Counted from the first letter of the stretch, positions 25,739 to 36,000 are shown. The stretch: 64,000 nt of DNA from Desulfoprunum benzoelyticum (GCF_014201505.1 NZ_JACHEO010000001.1:310001-374000), one strand, 5' to 3'. Numbers and translations: made by a program. Notes: a model not told the origin generated them from the sequence alone.

Positions 25739-28246
25739 TCAGGAATCAGCCCCGGCGAACCAGCCCACAAACCTCCTCATGTCAATTCCGGCCTCTTGCA
25801 CTCTTCCCCGATTGTAGTACGGGTCACCCTGCGCCAGTTCCGCCCGCCATTTGCCCTGGAAAATTTCCTGCTCCCTTTTCCACGACTCGGCCGTGCCCGT
25901 CGAAGCGTTGCGCCTGTCGCCGTGAAGACGCAGACGGCAATACGGGGTAGAGTAGGATTTGAAGCCGGCGGCCAGACACTTGAAACCAAGATCATGCATG
26001 GCGAAGAGATCGGGGAAACGGGCGGCGTCGAAGCCGTTGCAGGCATCGAACAGATCGCGGTTGACGGCACAGCAGTCCCAGGATGGGGCCCAGACATTCT
26101 GCGGACAGTGCAGGCCGTTAAGGAGGACGGAGGCCTGCTGGAGAAACCGGGCGTAATACCGGGGGGAATCGTTGTCGATGTCGGGGATCGGGGTGACCTC
26201 CGGGACATCGGCATCATCGCCGTCGACCCGCCCGGCGACGATCCCGGTATCCGGCCGCTGGCAGTATTCCACCAGGGCCGAGAGCCAATAGCCGTCGTTT
26301 ATGGCGAGATCGTCACGGACAAAAACGACATAATCGCCGTCGCAATGCGCCAGGGCGTCATTGTAGTGGGCGGCAAGCCCACCCTGCCGGTCGGCGACAA
26401 TCAGCCGCACCGGCTGGTCGAGGGTCAACAGCTGCTCTTCCAGCCCCGGATCGATGATGTCCTGGTCGACGACGAGGACCATCTCGTAGTTGGAGTACTC
26501 CGTTCGCCGTACCAGGTTGCCGATCCATTCCCTGAGCCCGTCCCGATCGCCGGTCCAGCGGACCACCAGCGACAGCAGCGGCAGCAGGTACAGCTCCCGT
26601 TTCACCCGATAATAGTATTTGAACTCGGTGGGCAGGACCTCTCCCTCGATCTCCCGCCGCTGCAGGGCGTCGACCACCGAGCGGCGACCGGCCTCGGCGG
26701 CGTACTCCTTCCGGCTGTGGTCGATGCTGGTGGAGGTCTCTGACGCCCGCCAGTGATACAGGATTTCGGGAAGGTGGACGATCTGCCGCGCCTTTTCGCT
26801 CAGGCGGAGAAAGAGATCGTAATCCTGGGCCCCGGACTTATCGTCGGCGCAGCCGCCGACCTCGTGCCACAGCTTTCTGGCGGTGGCAACAAAGTGGGTG
26901 ACGTAGTTATGGCAAAGTAGCAATTCCGGGTTGTAGTCGGGCTTGTGGAAGACGCTGAAACGGCGGCCGTCGTCGCCGATCAGGTCCTCGTCGGTATAGA
27001 GCAGATCGGCGCCGGTGTCTGCTGCTGCCTGCACGATTCGGAACAGGCACTCGGGCGCAAGTTCGTCGTCGCTGCCGAGGAAACTCAGATAGTCGCCCTC
27101 GGCCAGCGCCGCAGCGGCATTGGTGGCGCCGGCAATGCCGCGATTGGTCTCCAGAAAGATTATCCTGATCCGTTGGTCCCGCGCCGCCCACTCCTCCAGC
27201 AACGGCCGGACATGGGCCTGGGTGCTGCCGTCGTCGGCGAGACAGAGCTGCCAGTGGGGATAGCTCTGGTGCAGGACGGAGCGGATGCAGTTGTTGAGAT
27301 GATGGGCGGCAGCATTGCACACCGGAACGATCACCGAGATCGTCGGTTTCTGCGGCAGTTCGGCGATCTTCCGATTCGGGTACAGCCCCTGGCTCACCCC
27401 CTCAGCCAGATAATGTCCCAATGAAGAGACCGACCCGTCGCCAAGGTAGCGTTCCCGATAGTAGACGGGATCGAACCAGGGGCAGGGCCGCCGCCCCTCC
27501 TTCTCTCCGCTCCGAAGATAATGGGCGAGCGGGTCCTCCGCTTCACCGATCTCCCCCTCCAGACTGGCCCGGTAAAACAGCGGATCGAACACCGGGATCG
27601 GGCTCTTGCCTTCACGAATACCGTATTCGTCGTAATGAAGAAGGATGTCTTCAGCCGAGTCGGCCAGGACCGGGGTCCTGTCGATATACCATGCCGGATC
27701 AAAATACAGCGATGTCCGCCGTGATTCCCCCCTGCCGATCTGGAGGTAATGGCTCAGAGGATCCAGGCCGCCGGCTGCGACATCTTGATACTGCTGGAGA
27801 TAATACAGGGGATCGAAGTAGGGACGCGGTTGCCGCCCCTCTCGCCAGCCTTTGCTGATGAAATGCGAGAGAGGATCAATCCCGGTGAAATCGAGGTCGC
27901 CGTTTTCCCTGGCGTAGAAGAGAGGATCGAACAAGGGGTTGGGCTTTTTCCCCCTTCGCCATCCTTTGGAGATAAAATGCTGTACCGGCTCGGAGGCGCC
28001 GGCCTCCTCCTCTGTCGGTTGACCATTGTAATATCCGATGTCGAACAATGGCCCCGGGCACCGCCCTTCCCGCCAGCCGCCCCGAATATAGTGCACCAGC
28101 GGATCTCCCCCCTGGGAGGCCACATCAGGATTGGTCAGGAGGTAAAATTTTTCATCAAAGATACCGGAACTTTTCAGTTTCCGATAACCAGGACTGACAC
28201 ATGCGAAGAGTGCGGAATAACCTTTGCGAAAAATGTTGTTGCTCAT
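25739..28246 (-). CDS. Repeat-bearing double-domain GT2 glycosyltransferase
   Basis: From ATG 28246 the product has 835 residues. Residues about 29-291 hold seven divergent copies of a 34 to 38 residue motif of the form FDPxxYxxxxxD...DPLxHYxxxGxxEGRxPxP. A GT2 domain follows (about 301-540; ISVIVPVCNAA, LADDGST, SFLGSDDEL), and then a second, degenerate GT2 domain (about 565-800) with FVRDDLAIN at the metal-site position. The same repeat, better conserved, occurs in the 1684-residue protein of this locus. Repeats of this kind are known in large polysaccharide glycosyltransferases and their job is unproven. The ORF could begin at 28297, but the conserved part favours 28246. Confidence 0.85.
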   Translation of the reverse strand: MSNNIFRKGYSALFACVSPGYRKLKSSGIFDEKFYLLTNPDVASQGGDPLVHYIRGGWREGRCPGPLFDIGYYNGQPTEEEAGASEPVQHFISKGWRRGKKPNPLFDPLFYARENGDLDFTGIDPLSHFISKGWREGRQPRPYFDPLYYLQQYQDVAAGGLDPLSHYLQIGRGESRRTSLYFDPAWYIDRTPVLADSAEDILLHYDEYGIREGKSPIPVFDPLFYRASLEGEIGEAEDPLAHYLRSGEKEGRRPCPWFDPVYYRERYLGDGSVSSLGHYLAEGVSQGLYPNRKIAELPQKPTISVIVPVCNAAAHHLNNCIRSVLHQSYPHWQLCLADDGSTQAHVRPLLEEWAARDQRIRIIFLETNRGIAGATNAAAALAEGDYLSFLGSDDELAPECLFRIVQAAADTGADLLYTDEDLIGDDGRRFSVFHKPDYNPELLLCHNYVTHFVATARKLWHEVGGCADDKSGAQDYDLFLRLSEKARQIVHLPEILYHWRASETSTSIDHSRKEYAAEAGRRSVVDALQRREIEGEVLPTEFKYYYRVKRELYLLPLLSLVVRWTGDRDGLREWIGNLVRRTEYSNYEMVLVVDQDIIDPGLEEQLLTLDQPVRLIVADRQGGLAAHYNDALAHCDGDYVVFVRDDLAINDGYWLSALVEYCQRPDTGIVAGRVDGDDADVPEVTPIPDIDNDSPRYYARFLQQASVLLNGLHCPQNVWAPSWDCCAVNRDLFDACNGFDAARFPDLFAMHDLGFKCLAAGFKSYSTPYCRLRLHGDRRNASTGTAESWKREQEIFQGKWRAELAQGDPYYNRGRVQEAGIDMRRFVGWFAGADS
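27376..28162 (-). repeat. Seven in-frame protein repeats in the GT2 gene
   Basis: Seven copies of a degenerate unit of about 34-38 codons, recognisable in protein by FD..(Y/W)Y, DPL.HY and G..EG(R/K). The DNA copies have diverged well beyond simple tandem duplication, so this is an old protein-domain repeat rather than a recent expansion. Confidence 0.8.
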
Positions 28247-28325
28247 CGATGAATGTGCCTGAAGGATGTGCCCTGTGACGGGAGTACGCGCCGACACCTG
28301 AGACGAATGGAACCCGAACGGGACT

Positions 28326-29726
28326 TTAGTTGCCTAACAGCAACAGGTTGATTGCGGGACAGGCTGGGCAGGAAGCCCTGGTTGTGAAGTTCCAACATGA
28401 ACTCCACGGCCCCCATAAACCGACGCTGTTTTGCCCCCTAACCTGCCAATAGTACATGTTGTCTGGTTCAAAATCGGTCAGTGCGTACTGCAGTGACGGA
28501 GTCTGATACAACGTCCCTGTGGTGCAGGAACTGCCCAATTGTACCTGGTAATTCACGGCATAGGCGGCAGCATTCCATTGCAGCACCGTTTCCCGGGAAT
28601 CGGTGACGGCCCCTATCGGCGGCGAAACCAACGTCGGGGCAGGAGGTATGGGGTGAGGGTCGGACCGGGTTATATCGACGACGTTGAGTTTTTTGTAGTA
28701 GGGCGGGTCGATGAAATCCATGATCTGGATGCGTGTCGATGTGGCATTCACCCAATACGTTGTCCACAACTCGTCATCACAGTAGTCGTAAATATGGATA
28801 AATCCAGATGTATCCATATCCCCTTTGCCATAATAATCCCGGCCCGGGCACTTCCCGGTTGAAATCGCGATGCTTACGCCACCGTTTCCGTCATGATAGA
28901 CAGTCGCCGTCAACGGACTTTTACCACTGAGAAGATTGCCATTATTATCGACGACATAAAAATACCCGGACCAGTCGGAGCCATTGATATCCGGATAGGT
29001 TGCCAGCACGACTTCCTGCTCGAGCAGGACCTGGACCTCGGATGATACGACGGCGACAAAAGACTGGTATCCCAGGGTCGGAGAGAGATACTGGGCGTTC
29101 AGGCCCAATACCAATCCACCAAACAACCCATAACGATACCCGGGCTCCTGGGTCGAATCATAAATCCCGGCCCGGGCTCCATACTGTTTGTTCGCAGCCA
29201 CGATCGAATACACCGGCTGGTCGGTTTGCGCAAAAGCGGTTGCGGTTTGGTATGAGATCGGGAACTCGGATTTCACAGGCACTATCCCCTGCTGCATCAC
29301 CACGGGAGGTGTGGCGGAAACCTTTGGTAGCCCCGTTATCGAAGCATAAAAGACTCGCGACCGCACGGTCTGCGAGAACGAATCCACCGCCACGAAGACA
29401 TACTCGACACGATCGACATGGCTCGCAGGAACCGGCAGCCAGCACTCGAATCCCTGTTCCGTTTGTTTCATTTTGACAAACAGATAGGGATTTGCCGCTT
29501 CGTATTTGAAATAGCATCGCACCTCGGTCAATCTTTCCGAACCGGCAATACGGGCATCGAGGTGGATCCGCTGGCCCTGCGATACTGTCGCCGGCGGTGT
29601 GTGCTCTATTCTAACATCGGGAATAAACTTCGAGTTCGCAGTGCCGAGCGAGAAAAGAATAATGAAGACAGGAAATAACCAGATAATATAAGTATACTTC
29701 GCGGGTAAGAGAAAAAATAAACGCAT
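28326..29726 (-). CDS. Exported protein with WTTY domain and C-terminal fibronectin-like domain
   Basis: A 466-residue protein with an N-terminal hydrophobic signal or anchor (about 11-30). It has a beta-rich region (about 35-245), a domain at 251-354 matching the C-terminus of the protein at 10024-10710 (DWSG, LTATVYHDG, LWTTYW, VDITR), and a C-terminal fibronectin type III-like module (about 365-450; TVLQWNAAAYAVNYQVQLG, YYWQVRGQNSVGLWGPWS). Four Cys near the end (C402, C444, C453, C456) suggest an extracytoplasmic site. No named family was recognised for the middle. Base composition is nearer to even than in the flanking GC-rich genes. A surface or periplasmic glycan-binding role is a guess. 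Confidence 0.72.
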   Translation of the reverse strand: MRLFFLLPAKYTYIIWLFPVFIILFSLGTANSKFIPDVRIEHTPPATVSQGQRIHLDARIAGSERLTEVRCYFKYEAANPYLFVKMKQTEQGFECWLPVPASHVDRVEYVFVAVDSFSQTVRSRVFYASITGLPKVSATPPVVMQQGIVPVKSEFPISYQTATAFAQTDQPVYSIVAANKQYGARAGIYDSTQEPGYRYGLFGGLVLGLNAQYLSPTLGYQSFVAVVSSEVQVLLEQEVVLATYPDINGSDWSGYFYVVDNNGNLLSGKSPLTATVYHDGNGGVSIAISTGKCPGRDYYGKGDMDTSGFIHIYDYCDDELWTTYWVNATSTRIQIMDFIDPPYYKKLNVVDITRSDPHPIPPAPTLVSPPIGAVTDSRETVLQWNAAAYAVNYQVQLGSSCTTGTLYQTPSLQYALTDFEPDNMYYWQVRGQNSVGLWGPWSSCWNFTTRASCPACPAINLLLLGN

Positions 29727-29965
29727 TCAACATATTCCTTTTGCATTGTGTTCTTGATGCGAAACTTCATCGTACAATTGCCAAGACCACCTAACGAGAA
29801 ATGAAAATAAATCAATGATACCGGTCGACAATGGCGGCCCCGTAAGCACAGACGCGATCGGCTGTCAGGATTTAACCCCAAGCGTCAAACCGGGCAAAGT
29901 TTACCTAGCAACCGCATTTGTAGAGTTGTGAATTGGTGCAGTTTGAGGAGATTTTACAGGATCGA

Positions 29966-31744
29966 CTAATTAAAGTCTGACAAATTCAGGCTCAAATCGA
30001 CTATTTGATGCTGCTTATGAAACTCATTGTTATTTTTTATTGGAACAAATCCCTCCCTTGATGTCTGAAAGCGCTCATCACCTATAACAATCAATCGATT
30101 CGCTGAGCATTTTTCGAACATAGAGCACCCAATCATCATGTTTGAGAAATTTTTTATTCCAAGAAAATCCAAGAGTGTGGGCATAAATGCTATTGAAGTT
30201 GCACCTTCAGCATCAAAAATATTGTGTTTTATCCCATTCCCATATATCAAAAACGGTATTTTATCTACAAAAAAATGCGGCATTCGCGGGTCGGCGCTTC
30301 TGGCATGACGATCTGGGAAAGTTGAGTGATCTGAGGTGAAGATCAAAACTGTATTTTCCGATAACCTGCTTTTTTTAAATTCCTGTAAAAAGTCACCAAA
30401 TATAGAATCAAATTTTTTTAATCTATTAAGCACTTCGTTGTTTAAACCACGATATGAAATCTCAGCATTTAAATTATTATGGGTATCGAAGTTATAAAGC
30501 GCCGCAAAAAATTTCTCACCTTTTTCATTTTTTTCGATAAGAGATTTTAGCATTGATTCAAACAACTGTTTGTCGGTCAAAACTTTAGAGTCAATCTTAC
30601 CATCTAGATATAGTTCAGAGAGTTTAGTGCGTCCATACACCTCATCAAATTTTAATGTTTCCAACATCTTATTTAAAACATTTTCCTGAGAAAGGTAAAA
30701 ATACGATTTATATCCTTCATCTTTAAGTGCTTCTACAGGATAAGTCCAGTTAAACTTCGATTTTATCGAATCTTGTCGCTGCATTAATCCTGTTTTTTCG
30801 ACATTAGAACCACCAATTCTTTGGAAGGATGAGAGCAATTGACCTCGCAGACCTCTGAAAGTTGCAGCTGTGTGGTTATAATAATTATCAATAACGAAAG
30901 ATTCACCATATAGTTTGTTTAAATTAGGAGTGAGATCGCTATAAATTCCACCGTAGGGAGCGATCCATCTCGAAGAAATCCCCTCAGAAAATATGACCAC
31001 AATATTTTTATCAGAAACATTAATATATTTATTTCGATATTCGTATACTTGTCGTTTTCTCAAAGAACCTATTTGTAGAAAATTAATGTCTGATTTTTTA
31101 TTTGGGTTAAAATACGCTGCATAGGCGGAGAGGGCGAATGACCGAATAGGGGACTCCAGTACATTAACACTAAAGTTATTAGCCAATGGAGCAATTGGAA
31201 TCGACAAAAGATACAGCGGAACAATTATAGCAGCAGTTGTGTTCTTATTCTGCTTCTGTGGCCTTACCATCTCAACTAAATATACTAAAGCAAATATTAA
31301 CAATACCCATATTAAAAGCGTATATTTAATATCTGTAGTATATGCAGTTTGAGCATTTTGAATTGCTAATGGAGAGAGATACCCACCTACCGCATACACG
31401 CTATATAGTTGTACTATATATATAATTCCAAGAACTAGAGGCACCACCGCTAATAATTTATTACTCCAATTCTTAGTGACCTTAAAAATTAAATATATTA
31501 CATAAACATCTACGATGCAGCCTATATAAATCAGAAAAAAATTCTGATTTAAGGTGAAAAAAACTCCAGCCAGTAGCAGAAGGTAGATAAATATCAGCAT
31601 TGAAACTAGATCTGTTGAGTGATTTGCGCCAAATCGGCTTAAAACTATTTTTTTACAAACGGGGTGGTATCCATTTAACTTAAGCGACCCATAGATGTTG
31701 TTTTGTCGAGTAACGATCCAGCGATACAACGACGGAGCGGTCAT
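29966..31744 (-). CDS. Sulfatase-superfamily membrane transferase (LtaS/EptA-like)
   Basis: Several N-terminal helices (five or so) precede a large extracytoplasmic alkaline-phosphatase-fold domain. Motifs: NIVVIFSEGISSRW with the metal-binding Glu, NHTAATFRGLRG where a Thr would be the nucleophile, NFDTHNN, and TSDHSTFPD for the second metal-site Asp/His. Relatives move phosphoglycerol or phosphoethanolamine onto glycans or lipids, so it may decorate the polysaccharide. The start is uncertain: the frame runs to a TTG at 31801 straight through a 20-bp palindrome, and no ribosome site precedes 31744 or the alternative ATG at 31600, which begins the first helix. The gene is markedly AT-rich, a sign of transfer. 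Confidence 0.82.
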   Translation of the reverse strand: MTAPSLYRWIVTRQNNIYGSLKLNGYHPVCKKIVLSRFGANHSTDLVSMLIFIYLLLLAGVFFTLNQNFFLIYIGCIVDVYVIYLIFKVTKNWSNKLLAVVPLVLGIIYIVQLYSVYAVGGYLSPLAIQNAQTAYTTDIKYTLLIWVLLIFALVYLVEMVRPQKQNKNTTAAIIVPLYLLSIPIAPLANNFSVNVLESPIRSFALSAYAAYFNPNKKSDINFLQIGSLRKRQVYEYRNKYINVSDKNIVVIFSEGISSRWIAPYGGIYSDLTPNLNKLYGESFVIDNYYNHTAATFRGLRGQLLSSFQRIGGSNVEKTGLMQRQDSIKSKFNWTYPVEALKDEGYKSYFYLSQENVLNKMLETLKFDEVYGRTKLSELYLDGKIDSKVLTDKQLFESMLKSLIEKNEKGEKFFAALYNFDTHNNLNAEISYRGLNNEVLNRLKKFDSIFGDFLQEFKKSRLSENTVLIFTSDHSTFPDRHARSADPRMPHFFVDKIPFLIYGNGIKHNIFDAEGATSIAFMPTLLDFLGIKNFSNMMIGCSMFEKCSANRLIVIGDERFQTSREGFVPIKNNNEFHKQHQIVDLSLNLSDFN

Positions 31745-31753
31745 TACGATTTG

Positions 31754-31796
31754 TTCAGTAAGTATCCACCGGCAAAGCCGGTGGATACTTACTGAA
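31754..31796. repeat. Perfect 20-bp inverted repeat (REP-like hairpin)
   Basis: TTCAGTAAGTATCCACCGGC at 31754-31773, loop AAA, and its exact complement at 31777-31796. It begins two bases past the stop of the small secreted-protein gene (minus strand) and is GC-rich in the middle of AT-rich DNA. There is no T run, so it is more like a REP element or mRNA-stabilising hairpin than an intrinsic terminator. No RAYT transposase is in the window. Confidence 0.8.
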
Positions 31797-31797
31797 A

Positions 31798-32160
31798 TCA
31801 ATTACTCTGTGTATAAACTTGACGCAAGGTACTCCATTCGCTCATGCCAGGCACTTTCGGTACCAAAAGCAATTTCATCCCAGCAACTTGCGCAGTAAGT
31901 GCGGTTGCCAACATCGCGTTACCATTTGACGGGTCACTACTATCAAAAAAAAACCACCTTGGTATATTAGGTGGCCATGTACCACAATCGGTTCTAGTAT
32001 GAATACCTAACATTACCTTTGCGTCCGTATGAGCTCCAGCACTAATGACCTTGACTCCAGAACAATAAGCGCCATCAGCTTCAGCAAAAGATATACTCAC
32101 ACAACTCAACAATAATGTGCTCACCAATAGCATTTCTTTCATCGATTTTTTACAAAGCAT
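31798..32160 (-). CDS. Small secreted protein of unknown function
   Basis: From ATG 32160, which has GGAGGG eight bases upstream, the product has 120 residues with a clear signal peptide (about 8-26, cleavage near SFAEA). The mature part is about 95 residues with two Cys and a segment WFFFDSSDPSNGNAMLATAL followed by TAQVAGMKLLLV, resembling small periplasmic proteins of unknown function found in various proteobacteria. It lies in the AT-rich group with the repeat protein upstream and the sulfatase-like gene downstream. No function proposed. Confidence 0.65.
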   Translation of the reverse strand: MLCKKSMKEMLLVSTLLLSCVSISFAEADGAYCSGVKVISAGAHTDAKVMLGIHTRTDCGTWPPNIPRWFFFDSSDPSNGNAMLATALTAQVAGMKLLLVPKVPGMSEWSTLRQVYTQSN

Positions 32161-32217
32161 TAAAAAACCCTCCATCAATTGGAATTGATCAAGACAATTC
32201 TCATCATAAAACTAGTT

Positions 32218-32943
32218 TTAGTTTGTATTTATTTTTTTTAATTCTTCATAAGTTTTTTGTTCGAATTTTCTTAATGTTTCCATCTCCATTAAAGTCATTC
32301 CAGTTACAGGATCAATTGAATTTGGGTTACTCGCCCATTCTTCATACGCCTTCTGTTCCGAGTGTTTGATCGATTCCATTTTTCCTAACGTCATTCCAGT
32401 TATGGGGTCATATGAAGCCGGGTTATTAGCCCATTTTTCATACAGCATCTGCTCATATTTTCGACGTTCATTCATCTCTTCGATCTCTAGATCCGTGAGC
32501 GGATGAGTTATCGCTGATCTATGCATGTCTTCTTTATGATGTATTTTATTATCCACTTCACTTATCGATAAGTTAGCATAATCACCATTGCCATTATTAA
32601 TAGATAGGCCATATGCGCAAACTTTAATTACTTTTATTTTGTAATCATACAATATTGCAATATTTTTTTCATTTAGGATCTTTTTGAAAAATGTTCTGAG
32701 CGGCTCATCTATATATTTTCCAGAAAAATTTTTTGATTTCAACCTATCACTTAATACCACATCCCATCCATATTTTTCTTTTATATATTCAATTGCTTTA
32801 TAAATTTTAATATTTTCAGCATTAATACTAACAGTGAATTCATCACTATTAGAGTTTTTAGCAAAACTTACATCACTAAAAAATATCAAAAAAAATAAAG
32901 ATAAAATTATTTTTAATAGAAATTGAGCCGCTTTTTTTATCAT
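32218..32943 (-). CDS. Exported STN-like protein with 32-residue GMTL repeats
   Basis: The 241-residue protein has a signal peptide (about 5-28). A region at 35-110 reads like a secretin/TonB short N-terminal (STN) domain: VSINAENIKIYKAIEYI, a middle strand, EPLRTFFKKIL, then IKVIKV. The C-terminal third has two and a third copies of a 32-residue repeat (162-192, 194-224, start of a third at 226) with EQ..YE.WA.NP.S.DP.TGMTL..ME. No secretin barrel follows, so it is not itself a channel. The gene is strongly AT-rich. Function unknown; the repeat may bind a partner in the envelope. Confidence 0.62.
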   Translation of the reverse strand: MIKKAAQFLLKIILSLFFLIFFSDVSFAKNSNSDEFTVSINAENIKIYKAIEYIKEKYGWDVVLSDRLKSKNFSGKYIDEPLRTFFKKILNEKNIAILYDYKIKVIKVCAYGLSINNGNGDYANLSISEVDNKIHHKEDMHRSAITHPLTDLEIEEMNERRKYEQMLYEKWANNPASYDPITGMTLGKMESIKHSEQKAYEEWASNPNSIDPVTGMTLMEMETLRKFEQKTYEELKKINTN

Positions 32944-33044
32944 TTTATCATTAAAAATAGATAGATATCTAAAAAATTTTTTTTATTGCTTAAAAGTAAT
33001 TTTATTTCATCACTGATGATATCTAAAAATATATGCAGGTCGAA

Positions 33045-36000
33045 TCAATTAAAAGATTTTTTTTCATCCTCTTGCGGCAGAAGAATTGAAACCGAAACTG
33101 GTTCAATCAAGGTCGCATCTTTCAAAATCGATAACCAGCGTTCCCAGGATAATCGTTCCATTGATCTCAGTTCTCTGATTCTCTTTCCTTTTCCCGCTTC
33201 TTCCAGACAGCTGTCAGCAAACAGTTGTCTTAGCGCGGCCAACCATTGTTCACCAGTGTTTTCCACGACCCTACCTGTACGCAGGTCTGTTTCGCGATAG
33301 GCCCGAATGGCGCTGTATACCCCGGCAATGCCCTGCCCGCCAAATTCAGCCATTCTGTTATCCGTGAGGAGGAAGGAAGGGTTATCACTCTCCTCCTCGA
33401 TACGCACCGGAGCAATGCCGATAAGCGGCCCTCGCTCCTGCAGGAGGGAATGAAGAGTATCATCACCTGAACAGGGCAGCAAAACATGGTTTTTCAACTT
33501 CCCAAGCAGTTTTCCATTCAACTCTCCTTCACAATACACCGGCAGCTGATGCTGCATCGAAAATTCATTCACCACCTGGAGCAGTTCATCTATGTTAGAG
33601 GGTAAGATATTGACGCTGTCAAGTCTCCAGAATATCCCACACGGTCTTTTAGATACGGCCGATGTTGCAGGACAGGCCATCCCGTCCGGAATGGTCTGAC
33701 CGCAAAACATCAGATCAAGTTGCGCGGTGAGTTCTAGCCAACGCAGGAGTTCCGCACTGTTTACAGAAATCGCAGTTGCATGCACCAGAGACTGGTAGCT
33801 ATCTTCCGTCAATTTTCCCCCTCCCGGCAACGTACCAGACGGCGGGACCACCCAGTCGACAAGGTAGGGGAGCCGTGCTCGCACGTTGCGTTGAAACCAA
33901 GGGAAATCTGAGGCATCCCCATCCACGCAAATACAGTTGATCCACCCCGGTGCACCCGGTGAACTCTGAACCACCCCGTGTTGATCTGCAGCGATATACG
34001 ATCCAAGCAGATCCTGATGCAGCAGGGATTCAGCAATGGCCAGCAGCCGGTGGGGCCGTGCCTGACTTTTTCGGTCCACGGCTACCAGTACGTGCAATTT
34101 TTCATCGGCCGGCGGCCGAACCAATGACTTTGGCAAGGCCTGAGGCTGACAACGTGCGACAAGAGTCAATCGCGGCCGCCGCGCTAATGAAAAATCAATT
34201 TTATCTAAGGTCAGATTCGGATTATACGCAGGATCATGAAAATAGCTATTGGGCCAGCGTTTTTTAATTATCGATTGTTCACTCCAAAAACGATACTTCT
34301 TTTCCGGTGTATCTTCAATCCCTCGGGAAATCGATTCATGGTGAAGCAATTCAGCAAAGGGAGTCCAGACATTCCAGTATCCCTGCTTTCGTAGTTTGAG
34401 GCAGAAATCAACATCATTGTATCCGACCTTCAGCCCATCTTCATCAAGCCCACCAACCTCTTCAAAGACCGTTTTTCGTACAGCCATACATGCAGCTGTA
34501 ACCGCCGTATACATCTGCAGCAGATGTGCCCGACCAAAATACCCACCGGATTTTTTTGAAAATCTCGTATGCGCATGGGACGCACATCCCCCTACACCCA
34601 TGACGACACCTGCATGTTGTAAGGTTTGGTCAGGGTAAAGAAGTTTGGCGCCAACCGCGCCGATTTTCGGTAACACGGTGATAGAAACCATTTCGGCCAG
34701 CCATTCCGGCGAGATCACTTCTGTATCGTTATTCAGCAACACCAGAACATCGCCCTTGGCTTCCCGTGCAGCTTTATTGTTCAACCGGGAAAAATTGAAC
34801 GGTCCATCGTCTCGCAGCACCCGGGCCTTCCCCTTGCTTGAAAGATCGGCAAAAAAGGCCAGCGCGGCAGGATCGTCGGATCCATTATCCACAAGAATGA
34901 TCTCGTAGTTTGGATAGGAGGTCTTCGCAAAGATGCTTTCGATGCACTGCCGTACCAGATTTTCACCGTTGCGTGTCGGGATAATGATGGAGACCAGGGG
35001 AGGATCTGCCGGCAAATCAACGATTACCCGGTGCATAGCCCCAAGTGCCCTGTTCATTTCCACCCTGCCAGGAATATTCATTCGTTGCAGGTGCTCGTTG
35101 ATCGCCTTCTCGCTGGCGATCTGGGCATAAGGTTTTTCTCCGATACCGGCAGAGGTGCTTCCCGGCAGAATCCGCCAGTGATACAGTACCCTGGGAATAT
35201 GGACAATCTGCTGAAGTTCCAGCCTCTCAACAATCCGAGCGGCGAGATCATAATCCTGCGATCCCTCATATCCGACCCGGAACCCCCCTGCCTCCCTGAC
35301 CAGCATAGTCCTATACACCCCGAGGTGACTGATCATGTTGTGTCCCAGGAAGAGAAACGGATTCCAGTCACTCTTGAAATAGGGATCCATCCGGTTCCCC
35401 TGCACGTCAATCTTATCCTCATCGGAATAGATCAATCCGGCATCCACCTGCCGTTGCAGAGCCTCAACCACCCAAAACAACGCATCCTCCGAAAGAAGAT
35501 CATCATGATCGAGCAAGGCGACAAATTCACCAGTAGCCAGTTCCAAGGCAGAATTCGAGGATTTTGAAATATGACCGTTTTCGCTTCGGTAGACGACTTT
35601 TATCCGTCCATCGGAATTCATATGTTTATGAATGATTCGCACGATTTCAGGATCCGTCGAAGCATCATCGGCAATGCACAATTCCCAGTGCGGATACAAC
35701 TGATTCTTGACAGAGAGGATAGCCTCATCAAGAAATTGCGGCGGCGGATTATACACCGGCATCAGTACGGAAATGATCGGTTTATATTTGAAATCATGAA
35801 TATGGCCTGCAATTAAATTCCGGTCCTCATCCTCGAGGGTGTGAAATTTTCTAAGCCACTTGCAGTAATCACTCTGGTAGGTCCAAGTGTCGTAGTCCGG
35901 ATGAGGTTGCCTGTTCTCCTTCATTCCCACCTGAAGATAATGTTGAAAAGGACTCATCCCACTTTCGAGGATATCCGGATTCTGGAGCAGATACCAGCGG

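Noticed and set aside
31695-31898. 67-codon plus-strand frame across the REP-like hairpin
   Set aside because: It arises from the palindrome and antisense of two genes; no start signal.
32208-32219. AAAACTAGTTTT palindrome after the STN-like gene
   Set aside because: Too short and too AT-rich in an AT-rich region to stand out from chance.
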